Shown piece after piece: positions 45,950 through 58,506 of a DNA stretch of 64,000 bases. A program made the position numbers and the translations under genes. A model generated the notes under the pieces. It saw only the letters and a program-made list of their open reading frames with translations. It made no database searches and was not told where the DNA came from. Position 1 is the stretch's first letter. Each line of letters opens with the position of its first letter. Origin of the DNA: Cyrtodaria siliqua (Eukaryota; Mollusca; Bivalvia; Adapedonta; Hiatellidae); assembly GCA_037043455.1 (NCBI GenBank), contig JAWPHD010011469.1, positions 19,617-83,616 of the forward strand, given 5' to 3'.

Positions 45950-47288
45950 CGACTATCCGCACACAAGCTGAATACAGAGAACACACAATGGATATTCCAA
46001 AAGCTGTATTGATCTTGTATCTAAGTACATCACTGACTCAATGCGCGTCGTTGCATGAAGTAGATCGACTATACACAAAGGTATTTACCGGTTACAATAA
46101 AAACTTGTTTCCGATGCTGGATCATAGTCATAGAGTTCACGTTGGTTTGATTGTTTACATAGGCAATTTGAATAATAGTGATGCACTCTCCGGAGAAATT
46201 GACATGACGTTGTTGTTTTTAATCACTTGAAAAGAAGAACGAATGCAATGGAACAGTTCGGAATATGGCGGACAAAGTTCCCTGCTTGTTCCTCCAAGCA
46301 GTATATGGATACCACAATTGTATATTCTCCAGTCTTCGGGAAAGGTTCAAGAGCTTGGGAATGTGTCGATGATGGTGAGGTTCTTTGCGGATGGTATAAT
46401 ATACAGGAGTCCTTGCCACGCTGTCAAGATCATGTGTTCTATAGATATGACGTACTTTCCATTTGATACACAACTTTGTAACATAACATTATCAGGTTGG
46501 GTGTATGATATCGAAGAGCTCAGTCTGTATTCCTTAGAAACATATGCTCAAACAGTTTATTTTATGGAGAAAAGCCAATGGGAATTGCTTCCAAGTGAAT
46601 TAAATAACGCGACACTTTCAACTAGTCCTTTCGCTGTCGTTATGTTACTGAAGCTAAAGCGAAGAAGCGATTTTTTCATAATCTACCTTATTGTACCAAT
46701 CATCATTCTGGCATTGATAAATAATCTTGTATTATTCTGCCCGCAACCTTTGGTGAACGTACATCTGTTGCAATAACTACATTTCTTGCATTTGTTGTGT
46801 ATATGGAAATAGTAAATGACAACGTACCACAAAGTTCTTCGCCAATATCCTACATGTACATATACCTTCATGTGCTTATGATACATAGTTCAAATGTAAT
46901 GCTGTTTTGCATATTTTCTTTGCGGATATACGTCAAAGATGGAGATGTTCCACGATGGATTAAAAGGATAATTGCATGTATGCGATGTGAATGGTTTACG
47001 GACCTATGATCGAAAGATGCAAGTGTTGCACCAAAAGAATCAATCAAAGCTGAATATGAGATGAGTCCCACAGTTTCTGGACAAGGTGAAATAGATCAAA
47101 TAAATGGCAATATGAATCAAGCTTTTGACGAAAATACAGAAAGCAATAGACAGCAAATGTTTGAAGAAATCGCATAGTCTGTCGTTGGCAAAACGTTTGA
47201 TTTGTATTGTTCCCTACTACTGTTTACTGTATTTGTATCTGTGACATTCGTCACTTTTATCAAGCTGTATATGAACAAAGGTTTGTAA
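45950..47288 (+). pseudogene. Cys-loop (nicotinic acetylcholine receptor-like) subunit, broken
   Basis: An acceptor (TTTTTTTCAG) precedes exon start 45950, and the ATG is at 45988 with a signal peptide (MDIPKAVLILYLSTSLTQC). The extracellular domain includes QWNSSEYGG and the signature Cys loop, CSIDMTYFPFDTQLC, with 13 residues between the Cys. M1 is FIIYLIVPIIILALI and the pore-lining M2 is ERTSVAITTFLAFVV, with M3 and M4 following to TAA 47286. Lesions: TGA at 46228 where the family has Trp, a frameshift near 46725-46740, TGA at 47007 and TAG at 47175. The vicinal Cys pair of alpha subunits is absent, so it was a non-alpha type. The coding region is intronless. Confidence 0.92.
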
Positions 47289-48609
47289 ATGTAAACTTGG
47301 TTCATTAATTCTAAAATTATTTTATTTAGAAATATCCATATGATATTACAATAAGTATAAAAGTCGAACAGGAAATGCAGATTTCACAGTACACTGTAAA
47401 CCCAAAAACAAAAAGACAAACATGAATGTCAATGTAAAGGCAAATGACGCCACAAACACAAAACAGCTTGACACTAGGGCTACCGCCTTGGAACGGTCAG
47501 TGGCAAAAAAGGCCGCTGGGGATTTAAACCAGGCTTTATGATGCACCAAACCTAGTATTATAGAACAGAACAGTACTTTATTTACATCCCAGGCATAAAC
47601 ACAAAATAAATATAATTTGAAATAGGCTTAACCCATAGGTCGAGCATATTTCATGTCTAATTGTGCGGTATGTGCAGGTCTATCTGTAAGTGTCTTATGA
47701 ATCGTGACATACCACCCCCACCCTGACACATTTCAATTCGTCCCCAGACATGGAACGAACTTCGAAATGCTATCTAGTCATGATCCAGTCTGGATCGACA
47801 ATGGCTGAATCACCAATATTCCAGGCATACACATACAATAAATATATTAGGAGGCATCATATGCACTCAATATTACATAAACAAATCAATATAATATGAT
47901 AGAATATACACACGAAGCATTTCGTACTTTTTTACCAGGTATCTAGATTTAACTGTTTTAAAAACTCATAGTTATAAGCGACATTATTTTAAAAGAGAAA
48001 CTTGTGTATGAGTATGAGTATTAACTACACCGTTACGTATTTCAAAACCGTCTAAAACATATTTTACTTTTTTGCTTTTCGCGAGTCAACTTCTTTAAAT
48101 GAGAAATTATGATGTTTACGTGATTTCAGTGGTAAATTGTTTTGAAAAGGTTTTCACAACTTTGTAGCGTATTTTAAAATATACTTCAATATACATGCAT
48201 TAAAGCTGGTAGGAGTCATTGGCATAATAAACTTAACACAATGGCAAGACAGTGTTATAGTTGTTACACATTGTAAATACACAGTAATTTAACCCTAACA
48301 ATTCAACCAATATACTCAGTACATTTAAAAACGCAACATATTTGATTTTTCGATTATTTTTAGTCCGCTGTATTTTTTTTCAAATCAAGATTGTGTTTTT
48401 TGTTAGTACGCAAATTTATTTGTTCCAAAGGTTACCACATGTCGGTACACAGTTACATAAGACTTGCTTTACTTATTTCAGTTAAAACACATTTTGCACG
48501 AGGGTCTTTAACATCTCTAGAAAATCAAAAAATACCAAGTGTTGCGTTTTCAAATGTACTGAGTGTATTTTAAACAGTACTGATATTTATTTACGACACA
48601 TAGGTATAT
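47289..48609. other. Intergenic with a retroelement tail
   Basis: A reverse copy of the tail family lies at about 47360-47553. About 47560-47840 carries a pair of CATCCCAGGCATAAACACA / ATTCCAGGCATACACATAC motifs, perhaps the 3' end of another retroelement. The rest to 48609 is AT-rich without a recognised gene and probably includes the 3' region of egh. Confidence 0.5.
47360..47553 (-). mobile_element. Retroelement tail fragment, reverse
   Basis: CACAAACACAAAACAGCTTG, GGGCTACCGCCTTGGAACGG and GATGCACCAAACCT match the tail family. Confidence 0.8.
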
Positions 48610-50024
48610 TTACACGTGCTGCACTGTACCATCTGTTGACAACTGATGTGGAGGCACTGTTTGTGTAATTGTCGTCTGCTTGTCCACAATATGGAATGAG
48701 GTAAATTTTCGCGTGTTCAATGCCCACACGACGCCGATCGTCTCTAGAATCATGGATAGCGGTAAGATTACTATCGGTACAAAACAGAGAAAAATGTATC
48801 TCGGCCAGCCCATTCTGTGAGGTGAAAAAGATTTAATGGCGCCAAAAATGAATAGAAATAACATAACAGCCCCCGTTAACCCGCACATAATATTCACGCT
48901 CCGATACATTGGCAGAGGGAATAGTGGGACTAAAATTAAATTTGGAATTGTTAAAGGTATTAAAACCCACGATAACAGAATCAAGGAAATTCCATATTTA
49001 TAGCGGAATGGTATTTGCGGACTGAAGAAAACACTGTATATCCCCTGCACCCATCGCTTTCGTTGGTATATGTAATCGATTGCTGAAAAAGTGCTCTTCT
49101 CCCACATTTCTCCTTCCACGAATCCAAACTGGTGTCCTTCTTTCCACGCCATCAGTGCGAAAAAGCAGTCTTCGGCGATGCTTCCCTCTAGACCAAAATC
49201 GAACGTAATCTGTCGTTCAACGGCCACGTTAGCAACAATAAAGCTACCTTTCCAGCTGAACACAGGCTTATGTAAATACTTCAAACAGAATCGGATCATT
49301 CCGTAGTCCATCCCTACCCGAACCAAATCGGCTATCGTTGTTATCCAGCAGACGATCTCTTCATTTGCGTACGTAATAACTCCTTGTCCAAGGCTATACT
49401 TGCCTTCATTTATGAAATTCACGATGCCAATAACGGAAGATTCTGTGAGCAGCGTTTCTTCGTCAAGATGCACGATCCAGTCGTTGTCTGTCAACATATC
49501 GATTCCTGCTTCCAGACCGTAATTCAAAGCACGCGCCTTGTAGCGCTTTTGATTGGCTGTGACGTATTCGTTCGGCACTATAATTTCTCGCACGCGAGGC
49601 GACATTTGCAAGTTAACAGTCTTGTCGGTGATCACTTCCAAGATGTAATTATCCAATCCAATTCTAGAACAGATGTCAATGTTTCTTCGAACATTTTGCT
49701 TTACAAGATCAGGGAAAGTTCCTCTCGTGACCACTCTGAAGCAAATTAAAGGCCCAAACCAAGCGGATGTTTTCAGTTTTGGTTTAGGCGGGAAGGTATT
49801 GTAACAAACAAGACCAAGGAAGTTAAAGATAGCCTGTGGCATTGAAACAAATGTCAAAAACCTCAACAGGTAAAGTACCACCGTGGCGGTATATCCGTAT
49901 TCCAGCAGCGGATCGAATCCTGCCATGCGGTCCTGACCAATGCCGCCGGTGCCAGAAACACTGCCATTATAATTCCTAGCAGTACAATCGCGAGGATGTG
50001 TAGACAATGTCGGAACGACTCCAT
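48610..50024 (-). CDS. egh: Beta-1,4-mannosyltransferase egghead/BRE-3-like
   Basis: This is the GT2 enzyme that adds mannose to glucosylceramide in invertebrate glycosphingolipid synthesis. A 465-codon frame from 50007 is open to the stop and intronless. The catalytic blocks are all present: VTRGTFPDLV near 92, HLDEE near 180-184, GQG near 207, AED at 278-280 and QRKRW at 315-319. C-terminal membrane segments lie near 341-367, 370-392 and 403-430. The frame begins at TTG, and its first ATG is residue 28 (49926). The ATG at 50024, one frame over, encodes MESFRHCLHILAIVLLGII, the usual N-terminal membrane segment. That frame gives way to GGIGQD and then DPLLEYGY of the main frame at a short T-run (49956-49958 on the minus strand). 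So the gene carries a one-base break or an assembly error there. A splice acceptor precedes the exon at 50083. Confidence 0.93.
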
Positions 50025-50083
50025 ATTGGCGCGTCCGAGACGTTTCCAGTGACGAAATATTTATGATTGTGGATACCAGCTAT

Positions 50084-51014
50084 CTGAAATGCAACAATAC
50101 GAAGCTGTATTTGAACAGAAAATCTCATCTGTAATTCAGGGTGAATGAACGCCTATGTTGCTGTATGACAAAACACTTTTGCAGTGTCGAGTCTTACGGA
50201 TGGTGGGGTAGGGGGGGGGGGGGGGGGGGGGGTACTACAATGGTTCTACTCAGGAACAATGGAGTGGTCTGCTTCTACCAAAATAATAATCGACCGTCAT
50301 AATTATGGCCTAACACGTCCTAAAAATGACGTAAGACATTTTTTAAACAAACGAACGAACGAACGAACAAATAATTAAGCACTCAAAATAACAGTGCTTA
50401 TTTCACCTGCAAATTACAAACAGTTCAAAACATAGTTCCCTCTCCTCAACCCCCGCCCCACTCACATGAGGCTTGTAAAACAAATCAGTTTTAAGTGTTT
50501 CCTGCCATTCTTCTGATACCTATATGTGAAGAAGAATTCTCCTCACTGTGATTCTGTTGATCTAATGGTCAAATACTACTTTCGATTTGGGACGTATGAT
50601 TGATTGAAAAGTATAGTGTTGAACAACGTATTCGGGCATATAGTAAGATAGTATTCTGATTGGATTAATTTGCTCAAATCACAACAAAACCCCATAAAAC
50701 GTCAAACTCATCATAAAACATGTTAATTTAGGATACTTTGACTGCAATTTCTCATTTTTTTTGCATACAATTGTACTGAGGGTATATTTAAAAAAAAAAA
50801 GGTAAATTTCTTTACTGCCACTTTGGGGGTGCACACCTTTATTATCACCAATAGCCTGGTCATGTTTAAGAGTCTCTAAGATTGTTCTTTAAAAAAGAGT
50901 TAGTTTTGTTCATCCATTCCGATATAGAAATAGGGATTGTAGTCCAAAAGGCTATAATGGAGGCCTATGTGAAATGCAATAGTGGTATAAAAAGTTACTG
51001 CCTACTCATGTAAC
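50084..51014. other. 5' flank or intron of egh, with a G22 tract
   Basis: A run of 22 G lies at 50211-50232 and an (ACGA)n tract at about 50350-50370. No gene is recognised. Confidence 0.5.
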
Positions 51015-51230
51015 AATAATATGGCGTGCGCATATAAAATCGATCCAAGCTAATCAGTAGGCCTTATTGCCTACTGACCGTTCCGAGTCGGTAACCCTGT
51101 CTTCACCACCCTTTCTGTTGTTTTTTGTCTCTTTCATTGTAGTTTCAAGTCCTTGTTTGCAGTACAGTGCGGACCTACGATGCCATTGCGTTCGGACGCT
51201 GTGGTTTCTATAGGACCCTATATATCATTT
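51015..51230 (+). repeat. Dispersed repeat, copy 2 (pair with 10965-11200)
   Basis: Over 200 bp are nearly identical to the 11-kb copy in the same orientation, including GTGCGGACCTACGA and GGACGCTGTGGTTTCTATAG. Confidence 0.85.
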
Positions 51231-52179
51231 TACCACATAACAAATTATAGTGCCTTGGCAGTATGCATTACATTACAACGTCGGTTAATGCAAATAACGA
51301 TCATTATAATAAATAAAGTGGTATGATACAATATACTATATGTTTTTAATAATTACTATATACGACATAAAAGCTTCATTTAAATTATTACTAGATACAA
51401 CATAAAGGTTTACAATACTCGTCAATATATAGTCGTTAAGTTACGTCGTATGCAGGTATCAACGGACTGAATACCGATATAAAAATACATTAGCCGTTTT
51501 TAATGTTAATACCAACGAAAATTGCGGAAATTAAATAAATTACAGGCAATTTATAAAACATGAATTAAAATTGTTTTTTAAGAAATACAAACCAAGATCA
51601 AATGGTTAAATAGCAATGGCCGTCTTAAAGAGACACAAGGCAATTTTATAAGTGCGTGCGTGTGATTCTGAATATTAGTCCAACCGCCTTAAGTACCATG
51701 TGAAGAATAAGTCATGTTACCGCACATACGAGGTTTAATAGTTTATTTGCGTATCATTGTTCACAATCAGATATACATACATGCGTCAATTGACATTTTA
51801 CAGTTTCTCATCATTTGTAATACATAAGTATAAGCACATAACAGATCACGCATTTCTACGCACTCACTTGTAGTTCAATTTTTAATACATATAATCATTA
51901 ATTAATCTTAGATCAAATCAATCACACAGTTTGATCAATAATCCAAGGATATAAAAAAGGAAGTATATATAAAATAAAAATGTATGTGAGGATGTACTTG
52001 AATATGTTTTAAGAAATAATATTTGGAATAGAACATCTGACAGTAAAGATCTCTGATTAATATATACTTAAATTAAAAAGTTATTTCTTCTTTGAAGATT
52101 GTAGCAGTGTTACAAATTTAAACATATTCTGCCTTCGTATGTAATAATTCCTGATATTTTTCTTTCTATTATCATTATA
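51231..52179. other. AT-rich, no gene seen
   Basis: No recognised coding or repeat structure; the right edge approaches the start of LINE homology. Confidence 0.4.
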
Positions 52180-54882
52180 AGCCGTACAAATAAAAACAAA
52201 GTGAAATCTAACACTGGATGGGTCACCAATACCAGAAGTGGATGAGACAAAATTCATTGGTCTTATTTTCGACCGTAAATTAACGTTTATACCACACCTT
52301 AAATATTTGAAGGCCAAATGCCTTAAAGCTCTTAATTTACTTAAAGTTGTTGCAAACACTAATTGGGGATCGTAAAGTACTTTTACAACTTTATAGATCT
52401 CTTATCAGATCCAAGCTGGACTACAGCTCAATAGTATATGGATCGACTCGAAAGTCATACTTGCAGATGCTCGATCCTATACATAATAAAGGATTACGAC
52501 TCGCCTTGGGTGCCTTCCGTACATCAACAGTCGAAAGTATATATGTTGAAGCTAATAAACCATCACTGTCTCACAGCCGGGATGCCATTAAATTACAATC
52601 TAACCCTGCAAACCCAACTTTCGATACTGTTTTTAATCCTAGTTATGAACCTCTTTTTGATCGAAAGCCGAAGGCCAATTCGACCATCTGGTCTTCGTAT
52701 TAAACACTGAAATCGACCTAAATTTGATTGCCAAGTACAAAGTACCACAAATTCCACTGTGGACTTTGGAAACACCAACAATTATTTTTGATTTTTGTAA
52801 TAGTAACAAATCCAGTACAGGCCCTACTGTCATCGAAATACAGTAACTTTCAACATATATACACAGTTGGTTCTAAACATGTAGATAAGGTAGCTGCAGC
52901 AGCTGTTGTTCACAAACACAGCCTAAAGAGCCGCCTGAACGACAAAGCCTCTATCTTTTCAGCTGAACTTCAGGAATCTGAGATGACCATTTTGTAATAT
53001 TTTCTGATTCCCATTCATCTCTTCAAGCCCGGGGTAATATGAAACATGATAACCCAGTTGTGCTTCAACTTTTACAAAAGTACAATTCTCTTATAATTGA
53101 TCAGTTATTATTTTCTGCTGGCTTCCAAGTCATGTAGGAATACGTGGTAATGATAGAGCTGATAGTGCTGCTAAAGCATCATTAAGTTTATATATATATA
53201 ATGTCAAATTACCTTATACTGATTTTAACAGTTGTATTAACGCATATATTCGTAACTCTTTGCAAGCCGCTTTGGATTTGCCAGTTAACAATAAACTCCA
53301 TTCAATTACACCGTTACTCGGAGAATGGCGTTCTTCTAGTAGACCCAATCGTCGTGAAAAAGTTGTCTTAGCCCGATGCATGATAGGGCATACACGTTAT
53401 ACTCATACATATTTATTACAAGGTGAGCAATTACCAGACTGTATACCCTGCTTTGCACCGTTAACCATGTTAACGGTCAAACACATCTTGTTGGAATGTG
53501 TAGACTTTGATCCTATGCGTCAAAGGTACTACAATGTTAATACTATGAAAGAGTTATTTGATACTATATATTTTAGTCTTGTTTTAGATTTCCTGAAAGA
53601 AATCAGACTATATAAATCATTATAATAATCCGACTTTATAAATCATTGTAATATGTTCTTATATATATTTACTTGTTTATACACCCGTTGACGGGTATTT
53701 GTTGAATTACATTTATACATAGTTTATATTACTATCATATCATCCCTTATTTGTAAATAGTTTTGTCTTTATATTTGTACATTAATTTTTATTTACTTCT
53801 TCATTTTTTCATCTTTCATCAGTTTTTGCGCACAATATGACCTATTTTTGTGTCGTCGTGCCGTAAAACACCATTACCACGGATTAACACGATCAACGTC
53901 TATTCGTTATTTATATACCGAAATTGGGTGGTTATCATTAGAAGATAGAAGAAAATACCAAAAATTAATCATGTTAATAATTGCTTATAATGTTAAATCT
54001 GGTTATTTGCCTAATTTTTTTGCAAATTTATTCCCTGACATAGTTGGCAGAGTTGCTCCTTACAACTTAAGAAATTCAAATGATTACGTATCTATTCATA
54101 CGAGAACGCAGCTATTTAATAATTCGTTTATTCCCTCGTGTGTATCGTTATGTAATACAATAAGAAATGCAGACTCCCTTTCTGCTTTTAAAACTCTTAT
54201 TAAAAATCAATACTTTAATCCGCCCAAAATTCCTATTTTCTATTTTTCTGGAATTCGTAGATTAATTGTCTGTATTTCATGCACGGATAAGAAACAAATG
54301 CAGTAACCTGTCATATGATTTGTTTATAAACAAAATCAAAGAAAACGCAACCTGTGAGAAGTGTTGGCATGAAAAGGAGGAAGCCGAACATTATTTTATG
54401 CAATGTCTGTTTTATTTAAATGAACGTCTTTTTCATGCTACCCGTCCATTTCACCCACTTAGCGTTCGTGTATTTTTATTTGGAAAAAATAGTTATACAG
54501 AAAAGGATAATAAAACTTATTTTAATCATGTTCAAATATACATTAAAGATACTAAACGATTTGATAACGACTAGACATTATATACACTATATGACAACCG
54601 CTCGGAGCAGGATCCTACAACCACAGCATCATCACTCATTTCTTCTTGTTTAATCTTTCCGAAGAACTTTATTTTATTTACTCCTCTCCTTTTTTTTCCT
54701 TCTTTTGTTCATCGAAAAATGTATTTGAATATTTTATGTTAATTATATTGCCATCTTGTTAACTGCTAATTACAATATTGTTGGGACGGGCCTTTATTAA
54801 TGTTGGAAGAACTTGTGACCTAACCCTTTTGCTTGTATATAGAAGAAAAGCAATAAAATATGTTTAAAGTAAAACACCATTA
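52180..54882 (+). mobile_element. I-type LINE with RNase H, split by a second LINE
   Basis: 5'-truncated after the catalytic reverse-transcriptase motifs. It starts with DETKFIGLIFDRKLTF near 52245 and LLQLYRSLIRSKLDYSSIVYG (in parts) near 52385. RNase H follows near 52855 (YTVGSK, where the catalytic Asp of YTDGSK is Val) and near 52990-53170 (FSDSHSSL, then WLPSHVG, GNDRADSAAK across frame breaks). The C-terminal tail GHTRYTHTYLL...KHILLEC ends with a stop at 53623. The 3' end (GTGCCGTAAAACACCATTA) is interrupted at 53876 and resumes at 54869. It is inactive. Confidence 0.9.
53863..54882 (+). mobile_element. LINE 3' end with 14-bp target-site duplication
   Basis: GTAAAACACCATTA occurs at 53863-53876 and 54869-54882, bracketing an insertion of about 990 bp. 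Inside, 53880-54270 encodes a LINE C-terminal segment (RYLYTEIGWLSLEDRRKYQK, PYNLRNSNDYVSIHTRTQL in parts). 54300-54573 encodes the Cys/His tail (NATCEKCWHEKEEAEHYFMQC, shortened: CEKC...HYFMQC) ending in IKDTKRF. The 3' end is CAATAAAATATGTTTAAA. It is inserted in the 3' end of the I-type LINE. Confidence 0.93.
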
Positions 54883-55941
54883 ATTCATTAATTCAATTCC
54901 AGTTGAATTACATATTTGCCAAACTCTTTCATTTCTTTCAATCCTATGTCTTGCACAACGATTCTTAAGCTTTGTGAAGATAAACGTAGTTTAGTTAAAA
55001 CACTTCGTAATCATTGTGTACATAAAATCTGCAGATATTGTTTTTTATATCCTCATACACATATGTATACATTATTTCATTACAAGTGTGGACTGTATGA
55101 CGCATCACAATCCAGTATGTTCTGACTTTAAGTGTGCTTGCATCTGCTGATTGTATAATAGGCAATGCAATTTTGCTTTTTCAATATTTCATCGTTATTC
55201 TACATTAGATTTAAAAATGTATAAAACATAGAAAAAATATGTTATTTGTGTACATAGTCGCTCTTAGACAGGTATAAGCGAAAACGACGCGCATAAACAA
55301 CTGTAAGACATGTCCTTAATAAATATGACAAGTATTTATAGCTTAGGTTGAACCCGATTTTCAGTATCATAAGTGATATTATCAATTTCAAACCATTTTC
55401 TGTTTCATTTCTTCTACCTATAAATATGAGACATTCCCGCAGCAAACGGAGAATTACAAAATGAGTTTAAATAAATAATGTGATGAAAATGTGTAACCTA
55501 CCATCTATAATATAGCTCTCTATCAGCTGTGGATTTTGTGAGTCAGATGACACAGCTGTGGCAATCGGTTCAGAATCAATTGCTCAATAGTTTAACATTG
55601 TAAACAGTCATATGTATATCAAATTTATATTGTATAGTTTCTTGTAATTCTTAAAAAGAATGACAGAGTTATATTTTATGATTTGTTGTTTTGTAAATAA
55701 TAGTGTACTTAAATAATCATTTATTAAACAAATTAAGCGGACACTCGGTAAGTACACGATCCAATGATTCTATACTATTCTCACAATGAAAAACAAATTC
55801 TCATTTTCTACCTTAAGATCTCAGTTGCTATGTACTTCAATGGCACTTATTAAAACCCACGGTTAACTTTGATGGTAGAGACTGGTTTACGATAATCTGA
55901 TTGATTGAAAAATAAAATGATTACCCGTATCGACCCTAATG
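54883..55941. other. AT-rich, no gene seen
   Basis: No recognised coding region. The short frames at about 54916-55125 and 55242-55445 have no domain. Confidence 0.4.
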
Positions 55942-56425
55942 TATACTGAAAGGAAAAAGAAACGCAGGGTGCGTATTTCCGCTATATATTGCATATACTG
56001 CACATTAAATTCCATATATATTCCAAGGAAATCCCAAGATGTTTTGTAAAAAAAAATTGCAGTTAGTTAGAGAAAGGACACAACTGTGATGTTGTAGACG
56101 TTTTAATCACAGTACACGTTGTAACAAGAAATTCATAAATGCCGAAGTTCCTATTTGAAAAACTGAGCCAGTTCAGTACTGTATTTAATGTTAAGTGATT
56201 GCAACATTTAAAGCCTAAGTTTGCTCACCTGCTTGAGCCAAATGCGCATTCTGACGATAATGAAACTTTAAAAGGGTAACCATTGGTGTGTTCAGTGCTG
56301 TTTAAACCTTCTTTCTAAAAGGACAGGCCTAATGTCGCCCTGTACCATTCGATTAGCAGTAGCATATTAAACATACAATATATAGCGGAAATACGCACCC
56401 TGCGTTTCTTTTTCCTTTCAGTATA
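55942..56425. mobile_element. MITE with perfect 50-bp terminal inverted repeats
   Basis: Positions 55942-55991 and 56376-56425 are exact reverse complements over 50 bp, beginning TATACTGAAAGGAAAAAG. The outermost TA dinucleotides would fit a Tc1/mariner-type TA target. The interior has no transposase. The perfect ends suggest a fairly recent insertion. An older copy lies at 7041-8085. Confidence 0.95.
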
Positions 56426-56759
56426 TATGCAACAGTTGCTCAGTTTCACATTACGCATTGCACAATGTTTTGTTTGTTTGTATGGTGAGAGGCAAGCATG
56501 TTTCAAACGCAGCGTCTTTACCATCACGGCCACAGTGTTGATTAAAAGGGATCTAGAAACCGCCATATGAGAACAAAGGTTCAAACTAAAAACCGAGACA
56601 CTTGCCTCTAACCTATAGATGTTTTCAGTGCACGCATTTAGTAAACATTGTGTTATCTTTGTACATGTTGGACATATATATATTGGGGTAAATAGAAAAA
56701 GCAATGCAACCTCAATTGTCAAGATATGAAAGCTAAAGTCAAATATTTGTTCATCAGTT

Positions 56760-56960
56760 GGTGTGTGTTTTTATGCCCCCGATCAATCGCACAGATGACA
56801 CAGCTGGGCAATCGCAACGTCCGCCCGACCGTTCTTCCTTCCGTCACACATTTCGTGTCCGGTCAATAACTCTGACATTTATGGAGGAATTTCACGAGCA
56901 AAATCCAGGTCCGTAGCTCCAAGGTCAAGGTCACCCTTAGACGTCAAATCATGACATATG
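56760..56960. repeat. Dispersed bivalve-type repeat fragment
   Basis: TTTCGTGTCCGGTCAATAAC, TCCAGGTCCGTAGCTCCAAG and GTCAAGGTCACCCTTAG are words of a dispersed repeat recognised from bivalve genomes; it may be related to the one at 12.6 kb. Confidence 0.55.
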
Positions 56961-56971
56961 GCCCTATATAT

Positions 56972-57530
56972 GGTCAAATAAAAAAATATCTATGTTTCCG
57001 GTGGCCCGACCAACTCTTTTTTTAAGGGGCTGACCCTATAGTTTTATGCAAAAATTAGAAAAACAATCTATTTGTTCTGAACAATGATTTATCATAAAGC
57101 TTATATCATGTAAGTGAAACATAACACCATTATATATTTTCTGTTATTGACCGGGCACTGGTATTATATGCAAATTATTACCAAATTACACAGCAAAACT
57201 GGAAAATATTTAGGTAGGCATATGATTTGCCTGGAATGTCATGACACATTCAGAGTTTAATGTTTTTCTTTCAGGTAAACAATGCGATGCTAATTAACTA
57301 ATTAGTAAAAGGCATGTTAAACAAAAGTATGCTGGTTTAAAGTGTCCTATTATTTGTAACAGGAATGCGTAATTTAACGGGGGCGGTCTTATATCTTGGG
57401 TAACTGACAACATCACAGAGAAAGAATCATCAACTTGTATGGGGTTTAAGAAAAACAGAAAATGCCTAACGACCTACCCTATTTTTTTTAGAGCATGCAA
57501 TAGGAAACACGCCTGTTGTTTTTTTGGCCT
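56972..57530. mobile_element. Diverged TIR element related to 28267-29040
   Basis: The left end GGTCAAATAAAAAAATATC..GTTTCCGGTGGC and the right end (57497-57530, inverse AGGCCAAAAAAAC..CGTGTTTCC) resemble each other and the 28-kb element, including internal CTACCCTATTTTTT. No coding capacity is supported. Confidence 0.65.
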
Positions 57531-58506
57531 CATCATATCGCAACCGATCTATAAATGTCATCTATTGAAGGATTTTCATATAACCTGGCACAACTGTTGT
57601 CTTTTTACTCTGCCAAAGATTTTTTTTGCTAAAGAACCTAAGGATAAAAACCGAGTAACACGTTTTATCACCTACTGAAAATCAGATAAAATCTCACTAT
57701 CTCGGATAACCGACAAATCGTTCAGCAACTTGTATAACAGTATTTGGATCAGCTCATTATGTAAAGTTTTTCTATTTAAAGCGAGAAGGAGGCAGAGACA
57801 AACACTTATCTTGGCTATGAGTGGCGCATTCTAAATGTTAATAATGTACATTTTACTGAATCCTCTAATATGTTGCTTAGCTGGTAAAGACGGTCTGTGA
57901 ACCGGCTTATCCCCTAGGAACTACGTGAGATGTACATTTGCAAAGGACATACAAGCTTTCTCCGGTACAGTCATACACATGTGCAAATATACTCACGGTC
58001 AATGAAAACGCATCAAAAAACTAATTATTATAAACGTTAGAATGTGAATCATGTTTGACAAATTATGATATAATCCATATAATGAGTTGACATTTAACAT
58101 GTTTTTTGTGCAACTCTAAATTTAGTGCATTCCACATTGTTGTTATGAAAAGCACACGTGCATGTCCGGGTTTCTTCAGGTACATCGAACAAAGACATCA
58201 TTTTCTCGGAAACATTCATTGCATAGTAAACAATAAAAACGCCAGTAAGACCAATTGGAATATATAAGGAGACAGATTAATGCAGCTCGAAATTTAGTGG
58301 AGCAGTTTTCTATTTATGATTATCCACAGTTAACAATGTTAAATGGCAAGGTAAGTACCTGCGTAACTGCTTGTCATGAAAGCCGACCAATAAACATGTA
58401 AGACAAGGTAGGTATCAATATTAAATACTTAAAAAATAACAAATATGGGTGCAGCAGTTTTATTCTAAAAGGCTTGCAAATAACCCAACAGCATAAACAT
58501 ATGTAG
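57531..58506. other. Intergenic flank of the satellite
   Basis: No gene recognised. Confidence 0.45.
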
